The notes: generated from the letters alone by a model not told the origin. A stretch of 64,000 nucleotides of DNA from Eudorina sp. 2006-703-Eu-15 (GCA_003117195.1 BDSI01000020.1:273501-337500); one strand, 5' to 3'. Positions 1 to 35,749 are shown, numbered from the stretch's first letter. Numbers and translations: made by a program.

Positions 1-28
1 GCCACCTGAGCCTACCCACTGCCCGCAG

Positions 29-22003
<21,975 letters not shown>

Positions 22004-25000
22004 GTGGGGGTGGGCGGGGCGATTGGGGTTTAACGGAAGGAAAAAGCAACGTGGCGACAGAGTTGGTTGACGGGTTTAAAGGCGGGTAGACAGTTGGGGT
22101 CGAAGGTAGGGCTCATGGGGCGGGGAGGAAGAGACGGCCTCGGGGCGGGGGGGGGAGTGTTTGCATAATGCGTGCGGATAGCAAGCTTTGGGGGCCGGAG
22201 ACACTACCGCCCGGAAGGTTTGTGTGGCTGAGGCGTTGAGGTGTACGGCACAGTGCGGTGAGGTGGAGGCTCTGCACGGATCGACACGGTCATGGCGTCA
22301 TGGCATAATTGCTTTGTGGCATTCTGTGACGGGGGGGGGCGCTGCGAAAAGGGCGGCATTGCGCTGGGTCTTGGCTCGCGGCCATGTCCCCCGTCGGTGG
22401 GTGCTTAGCGGCGCCACTTGAACTCGAGACACTCGCGCGATCACGGAAGGAAGGAAGGAAGGTGCATCTTCTGTTTCTCCTCCTTGTGTGTGCGTCGGCG
22501 CACCGGCCGCATTTGGGCGCGTTGGGGACCTCCTTCATCGCAGTGTGCACCAGGACCGCGAGGAGGGGTCGGATAGGGCGACGACATGAGGGCCGCCCTC
22601 CGCGCAGCAGCAGTTGAGTCGTTGCACGGCAGTCCACTGGGTCTGCTGCGAGGATGTCAGGGGCGCAGGTGGAGATGCCCAGTCTGGGCAGCTTCCCCGC
22701 AGAACGTGGGGGTTGGTGCTTTCGGGACGGGCAATGGACACCAGACCACGAGCCATAGGACCCGTGTGACCCAGCTCCCGGGCAGATGCTGGAGTTGGCG
22801 GGAGGGGACTGGACGCGTGGAACTCCCAAGTGACGGGCTTTGCAGTGGCGCGGCGGTCAGTTCGGCTGTAGACACGTAACGTCACTACCATCGGAGTTTT
22901 ACAGGGCGCGTCGCGCCGCATATCTGGATGGTGCTCGCGGCGGTTGTTCACGACATAGTCGGTTCTGCGCTTTAGATGACAGCCGGTGACGGCTTTGCTG
23001 TCTTGGATTCGCGTAGGCAGGTTATAAATATATTGGTAAACAGTGACGTGATCATGGCACGACGGGGGACTTGCATCTGTGGCAGGACCGGGGGCGGACG
23101 GAGCCTTGGGGCGTGGCCAGGACTGGTCGTGGTCGATTCACGGGGTGAGAGCCGGTCGCTTATGTTTTATATACAGACATTACATGGTTCTCTCGCAAAA
23201 ATGTGCGGCACAACGAGCGCCGTGACCGTCCAGCCCGCGCCCAACGCCGCGTCGTCTCCAACACACCACCCAACCCCCTCCCACATCGAATCGCCAGGAG
23301 ACTTTGACCACTTCCTGTTCCGCAAGCTGTGAGGCCACACGACCGCCGCCATCCGCAAGTCCCCTCGCCGAGCACGGGCCCCCCCCAGAGGTCTCTCGCA
23401 TCGCCCCGCCGTCGGGAGATCGCGCAGCGCGCACTTGCTGCAATCCCAGCCCTTGGAGGTTCAAAATACACAGGCAGCCCCCTGCCCTACCACCCCGCTT
23501 CGCACTGCTAGGCAATCCGCAATCAGCGGTACCCCGGGCGCCTCATCGCGCCCTGGACTGCCCCGCGCTCGGACCCAGTCAGGGGGCACCACAACCACAT
23601 TGCTTCGCGACCTCGCCGCTCGACCTGCCATTATTTCTTTCTGCCTGGCACAAATAAAACTTCTACCACTAGAATTGAATGGTACAGCCCCTCCCGTTCT
23701 CGAGGCACCCGGCACCTGAAAGGGCGGCGGATCATCCATCGCGGCCACGCAGGCGTTGCGCGGGTGCTGCGTTTTGAAACAGACGCGTGCATGGTGCTGG
23801 TCGTCACCGCCTCGTCTCCCCTCACCACGTCAGGAGGGGTATTCTCCTCGGGAGGAGTTAGCTTGATGCAAAACCTGCGGTCCCGTCCATCACACCACAC
23901 CACACCGCAACCCCACGCCTCATCACACCACCACCACTGCCACCATCGCCGCTACCACCAATACGACATCCACACCGGAGGTCCCGCCGAGCTGCACAAT
24001 GTCCGCAGCTCCAGGCAACGTGCCTCACGGCACCCAATGCGCGTCTGCGTGCGGAGGTCGTGTGTGTGAGAGTGAGCGTGTTGAGTGTGTGTGTGTGTGT
24101 GTGTGTGTCTGCGGATGAAGAGTGCGAGGGTGCCTGCTGTTGCGTGATGTGCGCGTGTGCATCACCATTTCAATGTACAAACAGGCCGGCCACGGGCCGC
24201 AATCGTGCCCACGACAACACACGCCAGTCCGCCCACCCGCTTCACAGCGCCCTCCTCAACCACCACCACCACCACCACCACGCGCCATGGGCTTCGGCAT
24301 CCCCTCCACCCCCCACCCGCAGCCGCTCCCCTCGGAGGCCGCTCTCCACTGCGGGGGTCCTCGGAGGCCGTGCGGCATAGATTACACAAATATGGAACAG
24401 GTGCCAGCTACTCCGCCATTCGGTGGAGGTTCAACGGGTAGTGGGATATCACTGGAGGTTCCTCCGCGAGGTGCCGTACTCATCACCCGGGTACGACCAC
24501 ATGCCCACATACGAAAACCCTAACGGTCAACGAACGACGCAGCGACAAGGCGCGCGACAACGACAGATGCATTGACCGCCATCATGAGCACGACAACGAG
24601 AGGCGCAGACGCCCCCTCCCCTCGACAGGAAGACGGGTGCGCGCGGGTAGTAGGCATGCGGATCGACGCACTCTTCCGCGATGGAAGCCTGAGCTTGTCG
24701 CAAGGAACAAAGATAACAAAACCACACGAGCAAAATCAACACCTCGTCACGAACAACCCACCAACAGACAGACAGGCCCCGGGCAAAATCTTCAGAGCAA
24801 CCCCTCAGACCAACTCCTCCCGCGGCGGGTGTCTCAAAACCTAATAAGATGTGTCTCGCGCAGTACGACACGCGGCCCGCCGGCATGGCACGCGATCTCT
24901 CACCTTCCACCGGCATACGCCCACCGGCCGCTGCGCCGCTCTTCAAGTGGTAGGGTGGTAGGGTGGGGCGGGGTCGGCTGCTTTCTGCTGCCCTCCCTCC

Positions 25001-27113
25001 TCTCCGCGGTGGGGCCCAGTGGCGGGGCGGGGCTGTCGGCAACGCCCTTCCCTGTCCCTACGGGGTAGGTCTTCCGCCTCCGACGCATTCGGCCATCGTA
25101 GGGAAACATGCGGTGTTGCCGACGAAGCGTCCGCCCGCCTGCCCCTCCGCCCCACGCCACGCGCCCTGCCCCCGTCCCACAGAGCTGCCTCACACAGCGC
25201 TCCATTGGACGTTCCACCACTGCCTGGTGTTCTCTTCTCCGAAGCTTCCGTCGAAATGAATAAAAGTAGGGCATGACAGTGTGCGGCTCCAGCGTGCCCC
25301 ACATACATGTACGGTGCTTCTGACACATACACATACACACACGTACACTTACACGCGCGCGAGAGGACAGGGGCCCCTCGCAGGTGAGTGCGGCAACGGT
25401 ATCGCCACACACACATCCCGCCGGGTCGCCCACCGCCGTCCTTCGCGACGCCCCCCTTTTGTGGAGGGATGCTCCATCACACCACACCACATCATGGTAC
25501 ACACGCGCACACCTAGCGCCTGATTTCCTTGCACCGACGTGGCCGTGCCTTTCCCTCCCCGCACCGCAGCCCCCAGCCCGTGAGCACCACCCCGGGGGGT
25601 GGGGAGGGCAGCGGACGCAGCCGCTGCACCGCAGCGGCTGCCCCCAGCTTCGGCATCCAACCCAACCCAACCCGACCCCACCCGGGGTGTCGCGGACCTC
25701 ACATTCGTCCCCGCCTCCCGCCTGCACCCGCTCCGCCTCTCCTGACCGACTCAGAACCGCGCCACATCGCAGCCACGTCACTGCCTCCTGCAGACGGCAG
25801 ACGCAGCTATCGAGGGTCAGGCGGAATCCCTCCAGACGATTCCTCTCTCTCTCTCTTTGTTTCTCTCTTTCTGGGCGTTGCCCTCCTCTGGCTTCCACAC
25901 AGGGGAAAGACGGCGGCCGCCATGGGTTCGCGGGGGTTGCGCCACGGGCCACGGAAACGGTCACCTCAGTGCCGCACAATCGGCATCAAACGAAATCAAC
26001 ATACAGCGCACAAGCAGCGCAGACACAGCCATACACGCACCACACACCACACTATCTCCTCTCTCCCCACCACCACCACCGCGCAGGCGGCGCACGTGGA
26101 GGGGAACGGGAACCCTAGATGAAGAATGGAATGGCCGCGACGAGCCGTCACAAAAATTCCGGAGGGCCGCCCGGGGCCCTTCCTCTCTTCCCCCCCTAGC
26201 CCCTGGCGAGGGGGGAAAGGCATACCGCCGGACGCGGCTGCCTCGAGCCGTCTCCGCAGGCAGGTGCATCCCACACCCCCGGGGGTCATCCCAAGGCCCC
26301 CTCTCCATCACCGCCTCCCTCCTGGCTCCCGCCACCAAACGCCCCCCGGTGCCTTCCCCCACCCCCCGCGCTAGCTGGATCCCCTTCCCCGAGCTGCTGA
26401 TGCCTCATATCTGCCCCAAGGCACCTCGGCAGTGGCTGTTCCTTTAACCCCCTTGGAAGGGCGGAGGGCGGACCGCCACGTCCGTCCGGCGGCCCCCGAT
26501 CGATCGGACGCGAGCCCTGAGACACAGAACTGTACAACAACAAGGGACAGCCAGACCGCCGATCGCCAGGCTCGTCCGTGCACCCGATAGAGCTTTTCTC
26601 AATTCAGCCCCCCGCCCCCGCCCCATCACCATAACCGACTTTCAGGAGGCGCGGAGCCCCCCGCTGCCCCGGATGGATCCACGAGAGGGGGGAGAGACCT
26701 CCGCCCGCTATTCCAGGCCGGCACCCACAAGACCCTCGATACCCCGATTCACATCCACGTCTTAACCATCTGCAGTGCAGAGAGACAGCGCAGAGACATA
26801 GCACAACCACAACTAACACCACGGTGCGTAAATCTTCACGACGACACGGCCGCATTCAACCACCCACCCACCCACCCAGGGCGAACAAGCCCCTCAGCAT
26901 GCGCGGCTGCCTGCCTGCCTTGTCGCGCCATGCCGGCGCCTGGGAATCCAAAGGGCACAACAGCGGCACCAGGTGGCCGTCGTCCGCCATGACCGGCTGG
27001 TCCTGCAGAGCCAGCCGCCCCACAGCAATTGGTGCAGCAGGCCTGCAGGCCAGCAGCTCCCTCGCTGCTGCCCTGCGGCGGCCAAGATCCGGAGATCCCG
27101 CCAGCAGCCCCCC
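22004..27113. other. Gap between convergent 3' ends; no supportable gene
   Basis: The plus-strand SNF2 gene ends at 22003 and the minus-strand ankyrin gene ends at 27114, so this 5.1 kb holds both 3' UTRs and whatever lies between. Open frames here, including a 359-codon one at 25979-24900, are compositional. They lack splice logic, recognisable motifs and sensible codon patterns. The stretch holds a (TG)n tract near 24089-24110, a CAC run at 24260-24282 that extends through CCACC-rich sequence, CA-rich sequence near 25320-25350, and a CT run near 25845-25872. TTACA at 25349-25353 (TGTAA on the minus strand) is the nearest poly(A)-type signal for the ankyrin gene and would imply a 3' UTR of about 1.76 kb. 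Confidence 0.6.
24089..24110. repeat. (TG)n microsatellite
   Basis: A run of about 11 TG units after TTGAG, in the spacer between the two convergent genes. Confidence 0.9.
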
Positions 27114-30100
27114 TCACACATCGTCGTCATCATCCGACATGGCCAGCAGCGCCGAGATGTCCCCACACGCCGGCAGATCCATCCCGTCGTCCTCCTCGGT
27201 CCCATCCTCCTCCGCCGCCGCCAGCGGACCACACACGCCGCCGCCGCTGCGCGCCTCCCCCACGCCGACCCCCACCCCCACCCCTGACAGCAGGCCCAGG
27301 CCCAGGCCGCCGCACAGACTGCCCACCAGCCCGCCCGAGCCCAGGCTGCCGCAGTCGCCAAACGCCCCCGAGCTGCCGAAACCGTGCAGGTGCGAGTTGT
27401 ACGACTGCGGCCGCATGCACGTCGAGTAGCTGCCCGCACCTGCCGCCGCGGCTGCACCGCTGCCAGGGATTGCGATGGCGGGCGAGGGCGCTGCGCCCGC
27501 ACCGAGGGCAGGCAGGACACCGCCGCTGCTGCCCAGGGTGGCAAGGGCGCTGGCGCCCCGTTGAGCCCCGCCGTCGACCGTGACCGGCGCCGCCGCCGCC
27601 GCCGCCGCGGCCACCGAGCCCGTGGTGGTCGCCGCGCGGCTGCTGTCGCCGCTGCTGCAGCTCGTGCCGTCATCCCAGCCACGCCCGGCGGCGGCAGCGC
27701 TGCTGCCGGGTAGTGTGCAAGTCGAGTCGCACGAGGAGTGGTGCGAACGGGAAAAGGTCGCCGCCGCGCCGCCGCTGCCGCCGTATTTCCCTCCGCTAAC
27801 ACTCGAGCTGGAGTCGCCGCCCGACCCCGAGCTGCGGACGCGACACGCCGCCGCGAGTACGGCGGCGGCACCCGACAGGGCTGCGGTTGAGCCTCCGTCT
27901 GCAGCGGCCCCGGCCCCGACAGCGGACTTGGCCGGTCTCTTGGTGGCGGAAGGGGCAACGGGCGAATCCAGGGTGGCGGGCAGCACCACCGTCTGGAGCT
28001 GGGACGTGGACGGGGACTGCATCGCGGTGCCCTGGGGGGTTGACGACGCTGCCGTCGCCGTCGTCGCGGCTGCGGCGGCAGTGGCTACTGTGGCAGTTGC
28101 GTTCCAGTCCGCCGCCACGAGGGATTGCAGATCCAGGCCATGGCCGGGCGGTGTGATGACGGCGAGGATGGCCTCGGGGCACAGCCCGATGGCGAGCAAG
28201 TTGGCGGTGATTCTGCGGCGCAACAACCGACACAGCGGCGTCACATACCACACGACACGACACGACAAGGCACGATACACTCAAGAGCGCAGGGTGGGGT
28301 TGCGAGGATAGGGGTGTCGCTGTGTGTGCTTAAGAGCAGGAGGCCGTTGGGGTCCCGGTCGGGACGTGGCGGCGTGAGGATGCCACCAATCCGCCATTGC
28401 GACGACTTGCCAAGTGCCAAGTACCAAATGCCAAGTGAAAGGAGGACCGCCCGGCACAGCCGCCCATGCCACACCCTCACCTGAGGCGCTCCTCCGCCAG
28501 GGCCTTCTCCACCGCTGCCCGCTCGTGGTCCTCCGCATCCATCAGCACCGCCGCCACCTCCTGGCTGTGTCGCTGCTCCGCCTGTGAGGCCACCAGGGGA
28601 CCACATCAAAGCAGGTCAGACCAGATCAGATCAACTCTGGATCGGAGGTCAGGCCAGATGGGGACCGAGCAGTGGACCCCAGGCAGTGCTGCACCCCAGG
28701 CGATCGGAACAGCCAGGCAAGGGCTTCACGACGGTGGCCGACAAAAGGCTGTGACACCCAACACTGGATGACCCTCCGCACAACAGCCGCTGCAGGAATC
28801 CACCATGCGCATTTCCAGCCATTCCGCTTCCACCCCCTGCCCCTCCCCCACCCACGCACCCATCTAACCAGCCGACCACCCACCCACCCACCCATCCACC
28901 CACCCGTCGCAACTTCCGCTGCAGCGCCTCATTCTCGGCTCTCAGCCTCGCGACGTCGGGGGATGCGGCCCCGACCCCGCCACTGCCCACGGTCTTGCCG
29001 CCGCCGCGGCCACCCGCCGGCGCCACCGCTCCCAGTTGCTGCCCGGCTGCGCCGCCAAAAGCCCGGCCGCCGCCGCCGCCCCCCCGCTCCATCGTCCCCG
29101 CCCCTGCCGCGGGTGCGGGATTGGAGACCGAGCCACCGCCGCCGGCGGAGCGCGGCGTGCTGCCACCCCCCACACCCGCACCGACACCCCCTCCCGAGGT
29201 CAGCGTAAGCCCCGCCAAGACGCTCTCCAGCTGCGACAGGCCGGTGACCTCTCTGGAGCGCCGAGCTGGCGGGGGCACCTCCGTCCCGCCCAGCTGGCTG
29301 ACCCCCAGCGGCCCTATGTGCACCCCCGGCTGCTCCTGATGCGGCGGTGGCGGTGGCGCTGGGAGCCCCGTGTCCAGCCCGGACGCACCCACCCCGCCGA
29401 GGCAGTCCAGGGAAGGGCAGCAGCAGCTGCTGCCGGTGCTGTTGCTCTTGCTGTGGCTGGGCCGCCTGCCGTCACCGCTGCAGCAGCTGCTGTTGCCGCC
29501 GGCCGGGGTGCCGCCCGCGGCCGCGATGGCGGCCTGCAGGAGCACGTCCACGGGACTGGGCCGGGTCCAGTCGTGGCCGAAGGACATGGGGGAGGACTGC
29601 CCCGCGCCGGGCTGGCTGCCGCAGGTGCTTTGGCCCGTGGAGGCGAACGACTCCGAGACCGCCACCGAGGGGGGAGCTGAGGAGGCCGCCGCGCCGCCGG
29701 CGGAGGTCGCGACACCAGACACTGAGGCGTCGCCACCGCTACCACCGCAGCAGCAGCAGCAGGGGGAGCCGGAGGAGGGCGCACCGCCCGCCGGGGCCGA
29801 GAATGGGTTGGCGGCCGCCGGCAGTGCGACCCCGCCGAGGGGGGCCGCCGGCGTGGGAGGCGGCGCTGAAGGGGACAGCGGCTTGGGGGGAAGGAGATGC
29901 GGCTGCTGCTGCGGCTGTTGCGAGGTGCCCCGGGTCGCCGGTAACAGTGGCCCCGTAGAGGGCTTGGGCGGCGCCTGACCTCTGGGTCCCTGGCCGGGTG
30001 CCGCGGCATTGGGGCCGGTGGCAGCGGCGCTGCCGCCCGCGACCAGCGGTGGGTACGAGCGTGGGCTGCAGCCGGCAACGGCGCCTCCCGCCGGGGCTGC

Positions 30101-33100
30101 CCCGCCTGGCTTCATACCGCCCCAGGCGGGCTTTCGCTCCGGCGCCGAGGGCGCCGGTGCTGCCGGCGCCGCAGGCGGCATGGGGGGCGTCAAGGCGCGG
30201 GGCGCGGCGGACACTGCGATGGGCGGCAAGTCCAGGTGCACTGCGGTAGGGTCGGCGGATCCCGGCCTGCTGGTCGGCGCCGGGATTCCACTCGCCGCCC
30301 CGCCTGCCGGGCCGCCAGCCGCGCCGCCTGCCGGCACAATGGAAGGGGAAGCCGCGTCCAGACCTAGTAGCGCCGCCTTGAAGCCGCACACGCTGGAGCC
30401 CACGGGCGCTGCAGACCCGCCTGGCGCAGGAGCTGCGGCCGCCTGGCCCCGCCCCGAGGCCGCCAGCGGCTGCTGCCCCCGGGACCGTGTCGGACCGGTC
30501 GCCGCCTTGCCCGGGCCGCCTTGGCCGGGCTTGGCGGCGGCACCCGCCGCTGCGCCGCCCGCGTGCGGCAGCGGCTGCAGAGACTGCCCGCGGGTGCTGG
30601 CCTGGGCAGCCGCAGCAGACTTCCCGGGCGCCAGGGGCCCCGTCCGAGGCTGCGAGGGGGCAGAGGATGCCGATGCGGCTGCGGAGAGAGCAGCCGGGCC
30701 CGGCCCGCCGTGGCGACCGTGGCGGTCGCCGGCGCCGGAAGATCCGCTGGGGCCCGAGGCGGCCGAGGACGCGGGCGGGCAGCCGCCCGCGGACGAGGAC
30801 CCCGGGACGCTGGCCAACCGATGCACTTCGGCGTCTTGCAGGTGTTGTTGCTGCTGTTGCTGGCGGGTCTTGGCCCCGCACTTGGATGAGGACACCGTCT
30901 GCCACGCGCTGGTGGCGCCGTCCTCACTGCTGCTGCTGCAGGCGCCCTCCGCCCCGGCCGCGTCCGCGGCCGCTGCGTCCGCTCCGCTGCTGGCCCGCTG
31001 CTTGTGCTTCGAGGAGGCGGGCGCGTCATTTGCAGGGCCGCAGACTGGAGCCGATAGCGCAGAAGACGAGGGCTGTGTGGACGACGCCTTGGACTTCGAT
31101 TGGGCCGCTGCACCACCTCCGCCACCACCACCACCAGTCGTCGTGGTGGAGCCGCCGGTCGACGCTGCGGCGCTCCCGAGGACGGCCGCGCTGGCGTGGC
31201 TGATGCCGTTGGAGGAGGCGTCAGCGCCGGCAGTGATCGACGACGACGACCCCTTGGCGGCTGCTCCGCTGCCAGCGGCCACCCCGTCCTTCTTGGACGC
31301 CTTTTGCTGCTTCTTCTTCTGCGGCGGGGCGGGGTGCGCGGGGAGCAGTGCTCGTCAACGGGAAGTGGTGAATCAAATAAACCGGACGCCGCGGGATGGT
31401 GAAAGGCCCGCGGGGGTTACCGCAGGAAGGGCAAGTTCAAGTGAGGTGCGGAACCGTGACCGCCCCACGCTCGTGCCCCATCCAATCAGTGCGGTAACCC
31501 CACGACCCGCCTGACCCAGTGTGGGTTGCATGCGTGCGTGTGTGTGGTTAGCCAGGCAGGAAAACCGCCCGAACCCCCAGTCCGTGGGACACACCGTGTT
31601 TCAGACAGGGACGCTGCTCACAGGCTGTGCTTCACAGGAAGAAGTCCGCCGTGCACGTAAAATACAGTAAGTCATGTATGTGCAGAGGAAAGATCCGAAC
31701 GAGAAAGCCATATGGGAAATGAGAGTGCCTCTTCCTAGCCAACACAACTGCAGGCAACGAACGGCGGCCCAATGTGCCTCCGCGGCAGCAGGCGCCCTAT
31801 GCTCTGTCCATGCGAAATCGTACCAATGCAGGCATGAATGCAACGCAATGACACGGAGGCGTACCTTTCCCCCCGCCGGCGCCCTGGGCTCCGACCCGAC
31901 CCCGGGCCCCGCCCCGGCCGCCCCCGCGGGCACCTCCGGGGCGTCCAGGGAGGCCAGCAGGTCCTGCTGCAGCTTTGTGGCTACAGCCTCCAGCTCGTCC
32001 AGACGGGCCTGAGGGCGGTCGGCGACGTCCAGGGAGGAAGGCTCAACACCAGCATGTCAAGAAACATTTGCACACTGCACTTATTCGTCGCCGTCACGGT
32101 CGCACATGGGCGGTGGGTGCTTCGTCGAGTCGCGCGGCGGACCCCTGGGACCCCTTGGGACAACTGGGGCGGGGGCAGCGGCGCAAAGCGATTGCTTGCT
32201 CTTGCCATTCATCTCGCTCGCCGATCACCAGTTCACGCCTTCTGTGGCCCGGCCTGCTGCGACGGGTGGATGCGGGGTCGACCTCCTTCCCCCTCTCGAC
32301 ACCCCGCAGTGCCCGCAGCCCCCAACCCTCTCCCACCTGCAGCAGGCGGCGAACCTCGCTGCCCGCGGGCGCGTAGTCCAGCACGTTGCGGCCGCGGCGG
32401 TCCCGCTGCGAGATGCAAGCACCTGGGGCCGTGGTGGGGCGAGGGTGAGGGCCAGGGCGAAGGGGCAGTGTGAAATGGGCCGACGAGTCTACGTGGCTGC
32501 ACTGACAAAACGAAAGCGCAAAGGCCGACGAAGGTACCATTAATGCTTAGCAGGTGGTCCGAAACTGAACATGCGGGCACAGCGTGGATGGACCCGTGGG
32601 CCGGGCCTGTGGGCCTGCGAGGTCGCCAGGGCGAGGAACTCCTTCCGCAACAGCTACCCACCTCTGCCCGGCCCCACACGGGCAGTGCCTGCGAGCGGTA
32701 CCGACCACCGGCAACCCCGACTACAGCCAACACCATCCGGGGGCAACCCAGCATAGAACTTGACGGGGCCGGCTGGTGCACCTAAGCCTCAGCAGCGCAT
32801 CAAGTTCACGACTGACCTTCCCCTAATTAACCATAAGCTTCAAAGCTTCAAACCCAAATTCATTACATGTCGAATTTAATGCCCCCGCCAACCTCGTCCC
32901 GGCGTCTTGGACTCCCATGTCGCAAGTCGCGGGCAGCCCTCCGCTGACGAGTCCCCTCCCCATGACCCCAGGACCCCCGCCCCAACAGTCTCATCCCGGT
33001 GGCCTGTCCGGCAACCCAGTAGCGCGGCCACTCCGTCCCCGCGGCAGTCCCCCCTCCCACCCCACCTGCGTCCAGCAGCGCCACCAGCGTATCTTTGGCG

Positions 33101-34259
33101 CAGTTCCCCGCAGCGAACATGAGCGCGGAGCGCCCCAGTGCGTCCTGCAGCTCCAGGGTGGCCCCCGCCTCCAGCAGCACGGCCAGCGCCTCCGTGCCGT
33201 TGGCGGCCGCCGCCAGCATCAGCGCGCTGCTCCCGTTGGGCGCCCAGGTGTCGGGGACGGCGCCGCTGGCCAGCAGCTTCCGCATGGCCTATAGGGGTAG
33301 GGGATAGGGGGGGGCCGCCGACGAAGTGGCGTGACGGCATGGCGCGGGGGAGTTGTGTCAGGGGCAGGGGACCTGGGACCGGTCAACATCAAAGGAGCGC
33401 CAGGCCATGAGCACCACAGCGAGCACGTCTTACACCACCTGAACCAGCTTCCCGCACGGCCTGTGTCGCCTTCCTCGGTCATGTCACAAATCAACAGACC
33501 GTCGCGTTGCCCCGCGAACGGTCCTGGCCGCTAAAAATAGCGTAGCCCCCCTCTCCCTACCTCTCTCCCTCCCTCCCCGGCGCACCTGCACCGTCACGCC
33601 TGCTGTGCCGTCGCCCGCGCAAGCCAGCAGCATGGCGTTGAGCACCTCCCCTCGCTCGCACGCCACCGCCACCTCCACCGGTGTCTGGCCGCGGTAGTTG
33701 CGGGTGAGGCATGTGGACGGGCAGACCTACGGTCAGGTCGGGTCGGGTCAGGTCATGGAGAGGCACACGCACACACACGCTCACACAAACACACACAACT
33801 TGACTTATCCTGGCTCGCGGCTCCGTTCTCCTTAACAATACACACACAGACAGTTATGCTCCCACACTGCTCCTACACACATACACACACGAAGGGGCAG
33901 CAAATAACCCAACACGCCGCCCCAGGCTAAGATGACACCGTCCGCATGGCATTGCCCTATCCTGTGGCTCAACTGAGGCGAGCCGCGCCGTAGCGTTCCC
34001 CGTCCCCGACACCTTCCCACGCCATCTCTCCCGAGCGACATCCCGATCCCCGCAGCTGGCTCCCCCCCAGCCCGCATGCCGCACCTTGGTGATGTTGTAC
34101 GCGCACATCGGGTGACCGTGTATGGCGGCGAAATGCAGCGGCACGTCCCCGTTGGCGTCCCGCACGCGCGCGTCACTCCGGTGCTCCAGCAGCAACGACA
34201 CGCACTCCTCGTGGCCGTACCCCGCAGCGTAGTGCAGACAGGTGCGGTCCTCCGCGTCC
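27114..34259 (-). CDS. Ankyrin-repeat protein with low-complexity middle and coiled coil, 5' end unresolved
   Basis: Protein-interaction scaffold by fold; partners unknown. Eight exons join in phase on the minus strand: 34259-34085, 33726-33586, 33288-33066, 32422-32337, 32008-31865, 31318-28904, 28581-28481, 28212-27114. That gives 1,460 codons before TGA/TAG at 27114. The N-terminal exons hold ankyrin repeats such as RTCLHYAAGYGHEECVSLLL, GDVPLHFAAIHGH, SSALMLAAAANGTEALAVLL and RSALMFAAGN. Exon 32008-31865 is a short helical segment (LDELEAVATKLQQDLLASL). Exon 31318-28904 encodes 805 residues of Ala/Gly/Ser/Pro low complexity. A coiled coil (RLRAENEALQRKLRRAEQ) runs across the 28904/28581 junction. 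The C-terminus has a short ordered block (ITANLLAIGLCPEAILAVI), then poly-Ala/Gly, and ends DDDDDV. No RING or kinase domain is seen. The first exon starts inside a codon, so at least one upstream exon is missing. A short GGTCG pentamer run abuts the acceptor at 33727. Confidence 0.8.
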
Positions 34260-34801
34260 CTGAGGACGGGCGACATCGCGGGCGGGCGGGGGGCCGGGCG
34301 CGGGGGCCGTGGCAGCGTCAAGGATTGAGATGGGACTTTGGACAGGGATGAAAGTGCCAGGTGCTATCGTGAGAAAGAGAACGGGGTGGCTAATGCGTCG
34401 GAGAAAGCCGAAGGGGGCAGGATGCGGCGTCCGTTCGCCTGCGAATAATTGACGAGATGTGAAGAGCGCCGCATGGCTGCAGGGAACCCCTTGGCTGCGT
34501 GGACCGCCTCTTGCGTTGTCGGGAAACGATCGGGACACGAAGCCCGCGGAGGCGACGAGAGGGAGGCGGAGGAGGCCCCGGACAAGGTTGCTATGCGCGG
34601 CAAACGGACGGTAGCGCGAGAGCCCCCACCCCCACCCCCAACCCAGACCACCCCCGCCGCCTTCCGCGACGATGACATGATCTGCTGCCAACCCGTTCCC
34701 GCAATTCGTAGCCGCACCGCACCTTTCCTATGACCCACGGACATACATGTACACCGCCGCGCCTCGAACCCAAACCCTCATCCCAGCGCCGATCCCGCGT
34801 C

Positions 34802-35632
34802 CTACTTGGCGAAAGCGACTGCCATGCAGGTGGCCAGCGCCTGGCTGAGCTGGTCCACCAGTCCCAGCTTAGAGGCCGCCACTGCGGATGCAAGCACCGA
34901 GATGTCCGGCTTGCAGGCGCCAGGGGCGGAGCTGGGGCCGGTCCCGCTGGCGGCGGACCCGGCGGACGGCGGCGCGACGACAGCAGCAGTTGAGGAACAA
35001 GAGGCTGATGACGCGCCTGAGGAGGACGCCGAGGCGGATTGCGCGGCTGCAGGTACGACGGCTGTGGATGCGGAGGACGCTGATAGCGCTGGTCGCTGCG
35101 CCGCAACGCGTTCTGACCTCGGTTTGACGTCAGCGTCCTCTGCTGTCAACGCCAGATCGGTAGCGCTGTTAGGGCGTGGTGCGATGCAGGAAGATGCCAA
35201 ATGCAGCGCTGACTTGTTGAAAGGGGCTGAGCTGCAGGCAGACTGCCCAGAAAATCGGAATGTTGCAGACCCAGCAACATCCCCAACGGTATCGGCGCAC
35301 AGAGACTGCGCAGACCCTGCCTTGTAGTGCTGGGTTTCATTACGCTCTGTGTGGTCCCCCGAGCAACGCGCCGCCACGTTCCCGGCGCGTAATTCTGCGT
35401 CCTCCTCCTGCTTCTCCGAAACGGTTGCGGGCGCCACGTCAACTTTCTTCGTTGTTGACTGCTGCATAAATGCTCCTGCCGTTACAACAATTGATAAGTG
35501 CTCACCAGACCTTCCCAACTTTTCCGGCTGCCGGCAAACGGCTATGACAGAGACCGCCATCTCCGACTGTTCCGCGGCCTGCAGAGTGTCCGACTGAGCC
35601 ACTGTGTCCTGAACGGCACACATAAGAGCCAC
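34802..35632 (-). CDS. Hypothetical Ser/Ala-rich ORF, possible 5' part of the ankyrin gene
   Basis: An open frame of 276 codons that starts with ATG and ends at TAG. It is rich in Ser and Ala, and its last 30 residues (SVLASAVAASKLGLVDQLSQ) resemble an ankyrin helix pair. It lies just upstream of the ankyrin gene on the same strand, which makes it a candidate for that gene's 5' coding region. However, I found no donor in this frame with the phase needed by the acceptor at 34260. It may be a separate small gene or non-coding. I do not recognise a family. Confidence 0.3.
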   Translation of the reverse strand: MALMCAVQDTVAQSDTLQAAEQSEMAVSVIAVCRQPEKLGRSGEHLSIVVTAGAFMQQSTTKKVDVAPATVSEKQEEDAELRAGNVAARCSGDHTERNETQHYKAGSAQSLCADTVGDVAGSATFRFSGQSACSSAPFNKSALHLASSCIAPRPNSATDLALTAEDADVKPRSERVAAQRPALSASSASTAVVPAAAQSASASSSGASSASCSSTAAVVAPPSAGSAASGTGPSSAPGACKPDISVLASAVAASKLGLVDQLSQALATCMAVAFAK

Positions 35633-35749
35633 TGTATCCCTGGGTTACGGCGACAAGGGTTGAGCGCCTCCAAGCGATTTTGGCGGGCAGCAGGGGCTCT
35701 GCAGCATGGAGTCAACCAATAAGCGGGCCTTAGTGTGGTTACGCGCACG

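Noticed and set aside
24900..25979. 359-codon minus-strand ORF between the convergent genes
   Set aside because: Compositional open frame rich in Arg, Gly and Cys, crossing simple repeats; no domain or splice support.
30009..31514. 501-codon plus-strand ORF
   Set aside because: Antisense shadow of the low-complexity exon 31318-28904 of the ankyrin gene.
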